Of a DNA stretch of 64,000 nucleotides, positions 52,233 to 61,579 are shown piece by piece; the first letter of the stretch is position 1, and each line of letters begins with the position of its first letter. This DNA is from JAJDAT01 sp964570665. Its GTDB lineage: Bacteria > Nitrospinota > Nitrospinia > Nitrospinales > JAJDAT01. Where the stretch lies: contig CAZMZH010000007.1 of the NCBI GenBank assembly GCA_964570665.1, forward strand, positions 62,001 to 126,000, written 5' to 3'. The notes under the pieces were generated by a model. The model did not search any database. It was given only the letters and a program-made list of their open reading frames with translations, and was not told where the DNA came from. Made by a program: the position numbers and the translations under genes.

Positions 52233-54599
52233 TTAGGTATTTTTGGACCGAATTAGTGGAATTGTAATTAAATCTCCAGGCATTATCGATTTTACGTCGG
52301 TTCCAGGATTATAAACGCTTAAAAGCCAATATGGCATCGAGTAAATACTATTGCAAATCTTCCAAATCGTCTCGCCTTTTCTCACTTTTCTGGAAAGAGT
52401 TTTGTGAACTCGATAGTTTTTGAAAAAATCCTGTTGAATCGATAAATGATATTCTCTTCTTTTTTGTTCAAAATCCTCGGGACTTTCTTTTAAAAATGAA
52501 ATTCTTATGGGTTTATTTACAATGATCGTTTTTTTACGTCCAAAACCATTGAGAGCTTTTATTTCCTTCACAGAAACCTTTGCCCATCCAGCGTAATGGC
52601 TTAAAGTTTCGTCAAAGTCCACCAGAATGGTGCCGATTTTCGCATCTTTAATTCCTTTGGGGAATTTAATGGGATTGAATGCTGGCCTGGCTTTGAGAAT
52701 TTCAGACGAAAGAACTGCTGGTTTAGAAAATTCTAATTTAATTGACTTGGGAGGATCTTCTTTTTTCGAATCAGATATTTGAATAGAATCGCTTGTTCTT
52801 ACCACTTTAAGGGAAGGCCCAGAAGTCCAGGTTTGTTTTTCAGGAGCCGCTAGCGGTATTTTTAAGATTTGGCCCGAATAGACAGCGTTGGGGTTACTTA
52901 TCTTATTAAAAGCGGCTAAACCGATTGGATCGACTTTATATCGTTTCGCGATTATTGAAAGATTTTCGCGTTTCCTAACTTTATACTTAAAAAAATCGCT
53001 GGACTTTTCATAATTAATCCTTGCTTTTACTCTGCCCCTTGATTTTTTTACTTTCTTGTTTCCAGGAATTTTTAAAACTTGTCCAGGATACAAAGTGTCT
53101 GGATTTTTAATGTCATTAAAAGCCGCCAAACCTAACGAATTCACTCTATATTTCTTGGCAATGGTTGATAGATTTTCTCTTCTCCTAACCTTGTGCTTAA
53201 AAAAATCATCGGACTCATCATAGTTATATCTTGCTTGAACAACCCGCGGAGTTCGATTCCAACTTCTGCCTTGAGAATTAGGCAATTGTAAAACTTGACC
53301 GGCATAAATTAGATTTCTCCTACCTATACCGTTGATCCGTTTTAAGGTCCTTAGGCTTGTTCTAAAACGAGCGGCGATCTGCGAAATGTTATCCCCTCTT
53401 CTCACTCGATACCATTTAGAAGGCTTTTGCCTCTTATATTTTAGCCCTCTTGGAATTTTTGCATAAATCGACTTTAAATTTTTAAAACGCGGTTTAGGCG
53501 CGTTGAATTCAAACCCTTTGGGCAATCTTTTTTGCCCCGATATAACGGTATCTCTTAGAGACGGATTAAACTCTAAAATTTTTTCTTTGGACATTCCAAA
53601 ATAACGAACAGCCGTTTTAATATCCAAATAATGAGGCAGTCGCATAGAAGCGACTTTTAAAGCAGGCTCCTTTTTTAAACCGGGAAAATATTTTTTGCTG
53701 TTATTGACCACATTTAACGCCGCCAAAAACTCAGCATAAAAATTTCTTGAAGCAAAACCAAAAGTTCTACTTCGATACCGCTTAATAACTTCTACAATAC
53801 TTGAACCATGGCGTTTTTTAGCTCGCGCCATGCCTTGAGAACCATGATTGTATGCGGTGATTGCTAGTGGCCAACTTTTTAGTTTTGCAAAGTTTCTTTT
53901 TAACAACTTAGCGGCCGCTTTGGTTGATAGAATTGGATCTAATCTTTCATCCATTTCATAACCAATCTTCATAAACAATTTTCCCGTCGAACGAGTAAAT
54001 TGCCAGATACCAGCCGCTCCAGCGCTAGAATATGCGGAAACTTGAAAAGAAGATTCTACATGTGGAAGCACTGTCAACTCTTCGGGAAGACCTTGATTTC
54101 TAAAAATCCTCTTTATGCTATCCATATACTTTCCAGAAATTTCCAATCCTCTCCGGAATCGATCTTTTTGACCAATTTGCAAACGAATACTCCGAGCAGC
54201 CCTGTAATAGCCGCCTTTCACCATCCTAGCGACTCTTCTTTCCTCTGAAGTTAAACGTTTATTGCCGCTTACCGCTAACCTTCGAAGTATTTTTTTATAT
54301 TTTGCTTTTACTCGGTTAATCTTTCGATCTTTGCTTCGAGACGACAAAGAAGGACTCAAGAAAACGACTTCATAAATAACATCCAAATAGTCTTCGTCGT
54401 GAATAATGGCGTGGTTGGTTGTGTACTTGGAATAAACTAATTTCCAAAAGTTAACTCGGGTCTCTAATCCTCTCGGAACCTCAAAGGGACGTTTAGCGTC
54501 TCTTATATAGGCAGTCTTTGCGCCAACTAGGGGGGGGGAATATAAAAATCCACAAAGCAGGAAGAAAATGACAAAACAACTTTTAATTCTTATCAACAA
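52233..54599 (-). CDS. MltD-like lytic murein transglycosylase with multiple LysM domains
   Basis: A 788-residue exported enzyme that cleaves peptidoglycan glycan strands with 1,6-anhydro product formation. After a signal peptide (cleavage near VGA-KTA) and a helical domain, the GH23/SLT domain (about 165-330) carries catalytic Glu182 in LPHVESSFQ, then SSAGAAGIWQF and ITAYNHG. LysM domains follow at about 400-443, 470-515, 540-585 and 735-785, with a divergent one at about 675-720. Five is more than usual for MltD. A run of nine C residues encodes part of residues 21-24, inside the signal peptide region. Confidence 0.9.
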   Translation of the reverse strand: MLIRIKSCFVIFFLLCGFLYSPPLVGAKTAYIRDAKRPFEVPRGLETRVNFWKLVYSKYTTNHAIIHDEDYLDVIYEVVFLSPSLSSRSKDRKINRVKAKYKKILRRLAVSGNKRLTSEERRVARMVKGGYYRAARSIRLQIGQKDRFRRGLEISGKYMDSIKRIFRNQGLPEELTVLPHVESSFQVSAYSSAGAAGIWQFTRSTGKLFMKIGYEMDERLDPILSTKAAAKLLKRNFAKLKSWPLAITAYNHGSQGMARAKKRHGSSIVEVIKRYRSRTFGFASRNFYAEFLAALNVVNNSKKYFPGLKKEPALKVASMRLPHYLDIKTAVRYFGMSKEKILEFNPSLRDTVISGQKRLPKGFEFNAPKPRFKNLKSIYAKIPRGLKYKRQKPSKWYRVRRGDNISQIAARFRTSLRTLKRINGIGRRNLIYAGQVLQLPNSQGRSWNRTPRVVQARYNYDESDDFFKHKVRRRENLSTIAKKYRVNSLGLAAFNDIKNPDTLYPGQVLKIPGNKKVKKSRGRVKARINYEKSSDFFKYKVRKRENLSIIAKRYKVDPIGLAAFNKISNPNAVYSGQILKIPLAAPEKQTWTSGPSLKVVRTSDSIQISDSKKEDPPKSIKLEFSKPAVLSSEILKARPAFNPIKFPKGIKDAKIGTILVDFDETLSHYAGWAKVSVKEIKALNGFGRKKTIIVNKPIRISFLKESPEDFEQKRREYHLSIQQDFFKNYRVHKTLSRKVRKGETIWKICNSIYSMPYWLLSVYNPGTDVKSIMPGDLITIPLIRSKNT
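54530..54538 (-). repeat. nine-base G/C homopolymer in the signal-peptide coding region
   Basis: The + strand reads GGGGGGGGG, which is C9 in the mRNA sense of the MltD-like gene, encoding Ser-Pro-Pro-Leu around residues 21-24. A gain or loss of one base would shift the frame. Such a long G run stands out in this AT-rich sequence. Confidence 0.9.
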
Positions 54600-54981
54600 A
54601 ACTATATGTCTCTTCCTTAATAGATTAATAGAACTAAGAATTTTAGTTCATTAAGTCCACTATTTTAAGACCTTTGTGAGCCGTGGAGGGAAAAACTTTG
54701 TAACTAACTGAAATTACATAGCTTAAGTTAATTTATTTACGATAACAAACAAGCGGTTTGGAGTCAAGTTATAAAGTTTTTGGCAGAAGCTCTAACTATC
54801 TTGATTAAAGTTGATATCATATATTCTATAAATGTTTAAAGCTTAGAATTTTTTTGCAATTTAAATATCTTAGCTTATGGAAAGGGTAATATTGTCGAAA
54901 TTTCTACTTTTTGAAATTATGAGATTTATTTGCCCCATAAATCATATAATTTTAAGAAAAACATAGGTCCATAACTTTATC

Positions 54982-55011
54982 TTGACTTGACCTATATTCA
55001 CTAATTACTAT
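54982..55011 (+). promoter_or_regulatory. candidate sigma70 promoter of the cupredoxin/cytochrome pair
   Basis: TTGACT (54982-54987), an 18-base spacer and TACTAT (55006-55011), followed by a leader of about 115 bases to the ATG at 55135, which has AGGAG upstream. The rest of the 535-bp gap (54600-55134) is AT-rich and shows no gene. Confidence 0.4.
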
Positions 55012-55134
55012 AAGGTTAAATTTTTATTCGTATCATTAATTTCAAAGATTGTTCTAAAATCTCCCCTTTGACCGTGATTTAGCGCGGCTTTTTGATCAAA
55101 CTAATAGCGATAATGTTTAGGAGAATTATATAAG

Positions 55135-55971
55135 ATGTTAAAGAGTAAATTAGGTTTGGGAGCGTTAATTTTTTTCTTTTTGCTCGCCTCAAAATCTTGG
55201 GCTTACCAAGAAATTGAAGTTGAAAACGGAGGAACGATTCAAGGTCGAGCAATTTTAACCGGGAAAACCCCCCAACCAAGAGTTTTTCATCTTGTTTTAT
55301 ACCCTAATATAGATTTATGCGCCGAAGTGCCGGAAACAGACGAAGAAGAAAACCGAGTCGTTCACGACTTTATTACAGATGACAATCGCGGCATGAGGGA
55401 TGTCGTTATTGCTATTGATCATGTAGAAGCGGGTAAAAATTTTCCAGAAAAAACAATCGAACTTTTATCCGAAAACTGTACATTTTTTCCGATTATCAAC
55501 ACCGTTCGTCAAGGCGGAAAATTTACGGTAGATAACGTGGATCCAGTTATGCATAACAGCCAAGTTTATCAAGCCGAAAGAGGAAAAATTATTCAAAACC
55601 TACCGGTACCGGCCGAAGATCTCACACATGGTATGGTTACTTTCCAAAAGAAATTCAAAATTTTCCAAATGATTTGCGGAATGCATGAGTTTATGCAGAC
55701 GTGGGGATATCGCGTTCAGAACCCTTACAACCAAATTACCGGCAAAGACGGTACCTTTAAAATCAATAATATTCCACCTGGAGACTATAACGTTACGGGG
55801 TGGCATTATTTAATGAAAAAGGTTAAGAAAAAGATTCACATTGGCCCTAATGAAACGGTAAATCTCGATTTTGCATTTAATGGCGACAAAGTAATCCGTC
55901 CCCTATATGAAACTATCAAATCGGGTAGAATTAAAAAGGAAGCAAAAAAAGCTTTTACAAAAGACGATTAA
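55135..55971 (+). CDS. exported cupredoxin-like protein with carboxypeptidase-regulatory-like domain
   Basis: A 278-residue periplasmic protein (signal cleavage after KSWA). A cupredoxin-like core has a candidate type 1 copper set: His140 in VMHNSQ, Cys181, His184 and Met187 in ICGMHEFM. A carboxypeptidase-D-regulatory-like beta domain follows (GKDGTFKINNIPPGDYNVTGWH, about 200-225). The C-terminal tail is basic. It lies 70 bp upstream of the cytochrome gene and is probably in the same unit, which suggests an electron-transfer or copper-delivery role. Copper binding is inferred from the residues only. Confidence 0.7.
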   Translation: MLKSKLGLGALIFFFLLASKSWAYQEIEVENGGTIQGRAILTGKTPQPRVFHLVLYPNIDLCAEVPETDEEENRVVHDFITDDNRGMRDVVIAIDHVEAGKNFPEKTIELLSENCTFFPIINTVRQGGKFTVDNVDPVMHNSQVYQAERGKIIQNLPVPAEDLTHGMVTFQKKFKIFQMICGMHEFMQTWGYRVQNPYNQITGKDGTFKINNIPPGDYNVTGWHYLMKKVKKKIHIGPNETVNLDFAFNGDKVIRPLYETIKSGRIKKEAKKAFTKDD

Positions 55972-56041
55972 AAACTTAAGTTTGCATGGTTTGACACTAG
56001 GTTCAAATTCTCTTTAGGTCTTCTCTTTTATAAAAACCAAA

Positions 56042-57952
56042 ATGACAAAACATTTACGCTTTTTTCTTGCCGTTTTATTTTATTTTTCCATTAGCTCCCA
56101 AGCTTTTTCCTTTGATAACCTTTCGGAAAAAGATATGCCCTCCGAAATAAAGGTTAATGGAAAAACCTACGCTTTAAAAAACTTAACCAACCCTTTCCCT
56201 ATGAGAGGGAAAGCCGGCGAAAAAGTATTTCAGGAAGGCTCAAAGATATACTTTAAAAAATGCTTCCTCTGTCATGGAGATTTATTAAACGGTAAAGGGT
56301 TATTCGGAAATAGCTTTTACCCTTCTCCGGCAAATTTCATTGGCAAAAACTCTGTCATCAAAAAACCTCCAGCTTACGCATTTTGGAGAATCATGAAAGG
56401 CGGTCCAGGATTACCTCAAAAGTTTGAACCGTGGAACTCGGCAATGCCAGCTTGGGAAAAATCGCTTTCGGAAGAAGAAGTATGGAAAGTAATTTCTTTT
56501 ATTTACCAAAGAGCTTATTACTTAATTACTATAGAAGACAACAAATCTAAACCCTCGGTTAAACGAGGTAAAGTACTATTCCAAGAAAACTGCACTCAAT
56601 GCCATGGCGAAAAAGGCGATGGAAAAGGCTTTACGGTAAATTACTCAAGCCCGCCGCCAAGAAACTTAACTAAGGGGCAATATAAGTTAAGATCTACCCC
56701 GATCGGCAAAATCCCTACAGACAATGACATTTATAAAACACTCACCCAAGGCATGACGGGTACCACCATGCCTGGTTGGAAACTCTTATCAAAACCCGAT
56801 CGCCAAAGTTTGGTTTTGTATCTAAAAACTTTATCTAGAAAATTTGAAAAATTCATTGAGCGCGGGAGAAAACATAAAAAAGTTAAAGTTCCAGAACCTC
56901 CACCTTTTTCTCTAAAAAGTTTACAGGAAGGACGACAACTCTACTTAGAAAACTGCTCTGGGTGCCACGGTTTTGAAGGCCGAAGCGATGGCGAAGCGTC
57001 TGATCGGATTGTCAGCATTTCTTCGGGAGATATTTGGCCAAGAAATTTAACCAAATCTTGGACTTTTAGAAGAGGCGCAAAAAGGAAAAATCTATTTTTG
57101 ACTTTAAGAACCGGGCTCTATGGTTCGGCAATGCCTAGGTTTTCAAAAAGGCTATTAAAGGACGATCAAATTTGGAGTATCGTGAATTACGTCCAAACTC
57201 TTTCTCCACCTAAAAAACCAAAAGTTAATCAACAAATTCATATTAAGAAGATCGACGGGAAATTACCAACCGATCCCAAAGATAAAAATTGGAATTCTAT
57301 AGATTCCCATAACTATCCTTTAGGCGGACAAATTGCCGAAAAAGATAAAGCCTATTTCCCAATGATTGAAAGCGTCAACATTAAAGCAGTTCATAATGGA
57401 TCGGAAATTTCGATACTGGCAAGTTGGGACGACCCAACATTTGATCCTGTTCTGCAAAAACTAATTTCGGTAAAAGAGTCCCCCATCCCCCCTATCCCTG
57501 AAAAACTTAAAGGTTTAAAAGAACCTGTCGAAAAGGAACCGGTACCTCCAGACCCGCAAGAGTTTGCGGATTCATTTGCTATCCAGTTTCCCGTCGAAAA
57601 TAAAAGCAATGGACAAAAACCTTATTTTCTAAATGGAGACGCCAAAAACCCCGTAAATATTTGGAAATGGAATTCCTACCCAATCGGCGTGACTGAAGCC
57701 AATTCCAGAGGATTAGATAGTTTTAAACCTCAAGCAAAGGAATCGCAAGAAGTGGGATCAAAAGCAAATTATCGCTATGGTCAATATCAGGTTGTTTTCA
57801 CAAGAAAACTTAAAACTGCCGCTTCTACACAAGACACACAATTTAAACCAGGGACTACCTACGATTTTGCTTTCAATGCTTGGGACGGCTCTTCAGATGA
57901 AACCGGAACTAAGAAGTCTGTTTCCAGCTGGTTTCAGTTTGTTTTAGATTGA
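56042..57952 (+). CDS. triheme cytochrome c fused to ethylbenzene-dehydrogenase-type haem b domain
   Basis: A 636-residue exported protein (signal cleavage near QAFS). Three cytochrome c domains carry CFLCH (Cys74-His78), CTQCH (Cys184-His188) and CSGCH (Cys305-His309). The C-terminal region (about 405-636) matches the EB_dh haem-b fold found in gamma subunits of type II DMSO-reductase-family enzymes, including nitrite oxidoreductase, chlorate and selenate reductase (strands IKAVHNGSEISILASWDDP, ADSFAIQFP, YRYGQYQVVFTR, YDFAFNAWDG). It may take electrons from a periplasmic oxidoreductase to the respiratory chain. No catalytic subunit lies in the window. Confidence 0.85.
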   Translation: MTKHLRFFLAVLFYFSISSQAFSFDNLSEKDMPSEIKVNGKTYALKNLTNPFPMRGKAGEKVFQEGSKIYFKKCFLCHGDLLNGKGLFGNSFYPSPANFIGKNSVIKKPPAYAFWRIMKGGPGLPQKFEPWNSAMPAWEKSLSEEEVWKVISFIYQRAYYLITIEDNKSKPSVKRGKVLFQENCTQCHGEKGDGKGFTVNYSSPPPRNLTKGQYKLRSTPIGKIPTDNDIYKTLTQGMTGTTMPGWKLLSKPDRQSLVLYLKTLSRKFEKFIERGRKHKKVKVPEPPPFSLKSLQEGRQLYLENCSGCHGFEGRSDGEASDRIVSISSGDIWPRNLTKSWTFRRGAKRKNLFLTLRTGLYGSAMPRFSKRLLKDDQIWSIVNYVQTLSPPKKPKVNQQIHIKKIDGKLPTDPKDKNWNSIDSHNYPLGGQIAEKDKAYFPMIESVNIKAVHNGSEISILASWDDPTFDPVLQKLISVKESPIPPIPEKLKGLKEPVEKEPVPPDPQEFADSFAIQFPVENKSNGQKPYFLNGDAKNPVNIWKWNSYPIGVTEANSRGLDSFKPQAKESQEVGSKANYRYGQYQVVFTRKLKTAASTQDTQFKPGTTYDFAFNAWDGSSDETGTKKSVSSWFQFVLD

Positions 57953-58124
57953 TCCTCTTACCCCACCCAAACAAAATTCTTTTAAAATCTTCGACGCCAA
58001 TCTTGTTGTAATCCTTCTCCCTCCAAATTTTACTCGACATAGAATCATATTATTTTAATAATCAACAAATTATTAAACCGCTAAAAAAAAGAGAATAATA
58101 ATTACCATTACCCCAAAATTTAAC

Positions 58125-58148
58125 TTAAGCTAAAAAAGCTTAGCTTAA
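58125..58148 (+). promoter_or_regulatory. hairpin or operator-like inverted repeat before the SDR gene
   Basis: A perfect 9-bp inverted repeat, TTAAGCTAA/TTAGCTTAA, with a 6-base centre, 31 bp before the ATG. It lacks a following T-run, so it is more like a binding site or leader hairpin than a terminator. Confidence 0.35.
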
Positions 58149-58179
58149 AGTTGCTATCTCTATATACAAGGAAGTTTTA

Positions 58180-58779
58180 ATGAAAATTATATTAGTTGGA
58201 GCCACAGGAACTATAGGTCAAGCCACATTCGACGAACTATCAGAGCGACATGAAATAATAAAAGTTGGAAACAAAGGAGGAGACTTCCAGGTTGATATGG
58301 CGTCATCTGATTCCATTAATGCTTTATATAAATCAATCGGCGAATTCGACGCAATGGTATGCACCGCTGGCAACGCTCATTTCGGCCCATTTGAAACCTT
58401 ATCAGAAGAAGAATGCTACGTAGGCATCAAAAGCAAGCTCATGGGCCAAGTGAACTTAGCTCTTATTGGGAAAAACCATATATCCGATAATGGTTCTTTT
58501 ACGCTCACCAGCGGAATACTAGCTCACGATCCCATACCTTTTGGCGCGGCTGCTTCCTTAGCCAATGGAGCCATCGAAAGTTTCGTTATTGCGGCGGCTA
58601 TTGAAATGCCAAGGGGAATTCGAATAAACGCTGTGAGTCCCAGTGTGGTAGAAGAATCGATGGGAAAAATTGGCGATTATTTTCGAGGACATAACCCCGT
58701 CCCCGCATCCAAAGTAGCTCTAGCCTATAGTAAAAGCGTTGAAGGACGATTAACCGGAAAAATAATAAAAGCAGAATAA
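58180..58779 (+). CDS. short-chain dehydrogenase-like protein lacking the Tyr-Lys pair
   Basis: A 199-residue Rossmann-fold protein with the SDR cofactor motif GATGTIGQ at the N-terminus, the CTAGNAHFG (NNAG-equivalent) segment, and LTSG at the position of the catalytic serine. The usual YxxxK is replaced by a segment ending in ASLANGAIES, so the classical proton-relay Tyr and Lys are missing. The C-terminal RINAVSPSVV block is typical. The family has short relatives with the same substitution. Activity is uncertain. It lies 25 bp upstream of a membrane-protein gene. Confidence 0.8.
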   Translation: MKIILVGATGTIGQATFDELSERHEIIKVGNKGGDFQVDMASSDSINALYKSIGEFDAMVCTAGNAHFGPFETLSEEECYVGIKSKLMGQVNLALIGKNHISDNGSFTLTSGILAHDPIPFGAAASLANGAIESFVIAAAIEMPRGIRINAVSPSVVEESMGKIGDYFRGHNPVPASKVALAYSKSVEGRLTGKIIKAE

Positions 58780-58804
58780 GGTTTTTCATTAAGCTCTAAA
58801 CCGT

Positions 58805-60580
58805 ATGCCTTTTCTTATATTAAGCATATCTATATTTCTACTTTATGGCATAGAGCCCAGCGGGGACTATTATCGTTACTTGGAATGGGCAGAAGCGGCA
58901 GTTTCTGGGAATATTAATAAATTAAATCCTGAATTTACTTCTCCGAAGGGAATCCCTCTAAGTCAGTGGCAACAAGGGGCCGGTATGCTACTGGCCCTTG
59001 GCAAATTAGCGCCAGAAAATTTTTTAGCGCTTTCCCATAACGCCCATTTGATTGGGTGGATATGTTCTCTTGTTTTTAGTTATTCCTTTGCCAAAGTTAT
59101 TTTCCACTTTTCAAAAGAAAATTTTACTCTCGCATTTTTTGGTTTCGGAATAGCTTTTACAGGAACTCATACAGGTTTTTATACTTTAATTATTACTTCA
59201 GAATCTTTGGCTTTTTGTTTTCTAGCGGTCTTTTTCTTATGGATCTTAAAATGGGACCGTTGGAAACCATTTGATTTTGCCGTCGTCGGTATGGCTACAG
59301 CCATGGTTTTGACAATAAAATTAGTTTTTGCTCTTTATTTGCTCCCCGCTTTATTGTTTGTCTTTTATTTAAATCTTCAAAAGAACAAATTTGAAGTTTC
59401 GCCAAAATTTATTTCTAATTTTTTCTTTCTTTTAATTCCCATATTAGTAGCGCTTCTGGAAATCGGCATTGTAAATCAATGGATGACGGGGTCATATTTC
59501 CATAGTCCCTACAGTTTTAGCTATAAGGGTTTTAATAGCTTAGATTGGAGTCGCCCAGAGTTTTTTGCAATCCTTTTTCATCCTCTACACGGCCTATTTA
59601 TTTATCACCCGATCTATGCTTTAGGAATTTTTGCGCTGATTTATCTTTTGGTTAAAACTAAAGAGAAATTGGAACGATCCATATACTTAACTGTTTTGAC
59701 CACCATTTTTTTTCATCTTTACCTTCAAGCTTCCTGGTATGGTTGGTGGTTAGGAACTGGTTCTTTTGGCATGCGAGGGATGTCGACAATATCAATAATC
59801 TTAGTTCCAATTTTAATTCGAGCGATAAATCTAGATTTGAATAAGAATCCATTCCTATCCCTGGTTTGGATAATTTTATCATTTTTATCTTGTTGTTGGT
59901 CGTACCTTCTTCTTTGCCAAGGAGCCACAAATTTTTATTCGTATCAAGAGTTCATCGGTTCAATTTTAAATAATCCAGGGTTAGCGACAAATATTCAAAA
60001 CATAATTATTTACATTCTTATTACCGGTGGGTTTTGGGGCTTTTTAAATAAAACTAATTTAAAAAAAAACGAAGACCTTCCTAATTATATTTGCCAACTT
60101 TTTTCAATATTTCTTTTCGGATTAACTTTATATTATATTGTGTCGCTTTTCTTCGTTAACGTCCTTCCGAGTTTAAATTTAAAAACAAATTCTCCAAACA
60201 TTAAGATTATAATCACAACCGCCAAAATAGCTTTTATATTGGGAGCTTCTTGGATTCTTCATTCTTTTTTAAATAAAAATTTGAATTTAAATTTTCCTCT
60301 CTTTCCCAATAAACATCTGATCCACATTTATATAACTTTCGTATTTATAGGATCTACTTTGTTTTTTTTCAATTTATATCAAAATACGGATTCATTAATT
60401 CGAACTTTTAGCAAAAAAAGTATAAAGAGACAAAACCCAACCTCCATTCACTGGACAGAAATCAACGAAACTTATAAAGAATACTTACGTATAGAAGGTT
60501 TTGACGATGCTAAAGCTCGCTTAAAATCATTTATTGACACAAACGGACAAACATATTTAAAAAAAATTCCTGATTTTTAA
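58805..60580 (+). CDS. polytopic membrane protein, probable GT-C-type glycosyltransferase
   Basis: A 591-residue integral membrane protein with about 12 hydrophobic helices. An early acidic loop (EPSGDYYRYLEWAEAA) resembles the first extracytoplasmic loop of GT-C/PMT-like transferases, which use polyprenyl-linked sugars. The second half is very rich in aromatic and hydrophobic residues, with a short soluble tail. I cannot name a donor or acceptor. UppP and a second GT-C-like gene (62422) are in the window but not adjacent. Family assignment is tentative. Confidence 0.6.
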   Translation: MPFLILSISIFLLYGIEPSGDYYRYLEWAEAAVSGNINKLNPEFTSPKGIPLSQWQQGAGMLLALGKLAPENFLALSHNAHLIGWICSLVFSYSFAKVIFHFSKENFTLAFFGFGIAFTGTHTGFYTLIITSESLAFCFLAVFFLWILKWDRWKPFDFAVVGMATAMVLTIKLVFALYLLPALLFVFYLNLQKNKFEVSPKFISNFFFLLIPILVALLEIGIVNQWMTGSYFHSPYSFSYKGFNSLDWSRPEFFAILFHPLHGLFIYHPIYALGIFALIYLLVKTKEKLERSIYLTVLTTIFFHLYLQASWYGWWLGTGSFGMRGMSTISIILVPILIRAINLDLNKNPFLSLVWIILSFLSCCWSYLLLCQGATNFYSYQEFIGSILNNPGLATNIQNIIIYILITGGFWGFLNKTNLKKNEDLPNYICQLFSIFLFGLTLYYIVSLFFVNVLPSLNLKTNSPNIKIIITTAKIAFILGASWILHSFLNKNLNLNFPLFPNKHLIHIYITFVFIGSTLFFFNLYQNTDSLIRTFSKKSIKRQNPTSIHWTEINETYKEYLRIEGFDDAKARLKSFIDTNGQTYLKKIPDF

Positions 60581-60823
60581 AAGCAATTTAAAAAATTTTT
60601 ATCTTTTTGAGTACCTGGTATCGCAATTCGAGAAAGAAGCTCCCCTTCCTTCTGTTGGGCTAACATCTGCTAAGTTAAATTTTTGATTTGTCGAAGTAAC
60701 AAAAGACCTATAGAATAGAATCAAAATCCCCGTTACGCCAAATAATTCAATATTTTTGTTTGGACAACAGACGAAGCTGGACCACTTTGCTAACTTTACG
60801 TTAATAAGTAATTTAACTTTGAA

Positions 60824-61564
60824 ATGACCAAAAAAGAAATCATTCGAATAGAAAACGTTTCCTTCAGCTATGGCGGCCCAAAGGTACTGGAAAATGTCGA
60901 CCTTTCAATTAAAGAAAACGAATTCATTGGAATTGTCGGCCCCAACGGCGGGGGCAAAACGACTCTGCTTAAAATTATTCTGGGTATTTTAGAGCCGGAC
61001 TATGGCAGTGTAACCATTTTTGGCGGATCGACTGAAAACAGTCGTAGCGAAATTGGATACATGCCGCAAATAGCCAAGTTTAATCGGGATTTTCCTATTA
61101 CGGTTGAGGAAACCGTTTTATTAGGTCGACTAGGCAAAACGTCCAAATTTGGATTTTATAATAAAGCCGATAAAATCATTGCTAAAAGAGCGATGGAAGA
61201 CGTGGAAGTGCTCGAATTTAAAGATAGAACGATTGGCAGTCTATCCGGCGGGCAATTGCAAAGGGTATTAGTCGCGAGAGCGTTGGCTTGCGAACCCAAA
61301 ATTTTAATTTTGGACGAACCCACCGCCAATGTCGATTTACGCATCGAAAAAGATATCTTCGAATTGCTTAAAGTTTTAAACGAACGCATTGCGATATTAA
61401 TTGTTTCGCATGATATCGGTTTTATATCAGAATACATTCATCGCGCGGCTTGCCTCAACCGTACGCTGATTACCCATCAAGTTTCTAGTTTGGACGGAGA
61501 AGCCATTCAAGACTTATATGGCAAACACGTAAAAATGATCGCTCACGATCATGGTCACCATTAA
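60824..61564 (+). CDS. znuC: zinc/manganese-type ABC transporter ATP-binding protein
   Basis: A 246-residue ABC ATPase of the metal-uptake family. It has Walker A GPNGGGKTTL, Q-loop YMPQIAKF, signature LSGGQLQRVLVARAL, Walker B ILILDEPTANVD and H-loop SHD. The C-terminus is histidine-rich (HDHGHH), as in ZnuC-type proteins, and may bind zinc. The permease follows after 15 bp. No periplasmic metal-binding protein (ZnuA) is next to it. A Zur-like regulator could be the Fur-family protein at 993, but no operator was identified. Confidence 0.85.
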   Translation: MTKKEIIRIENVSFSYGGPKVLENVDLSIKENEFIGIVGPNGGGKTTLLKIILGILEPDYGSVTIFGGSTENSRSEIGYMPQIAKFNRDFPITVEETVLLGRLGKTSKFGFYNKADKIIAKRAMEDVEVLEFKDRTIGSLSGGQLQRVLVARALACEPKILILDEPTANVDLRIEKDIFELLKVLNERIAILIVSHDIGFISEYIHRAACLNRTLITHQVSSLDGEAIQDLYGKHVKMIAHDHGHH

Positions 61565-61579
61565 AGGTCTATCTAACTC

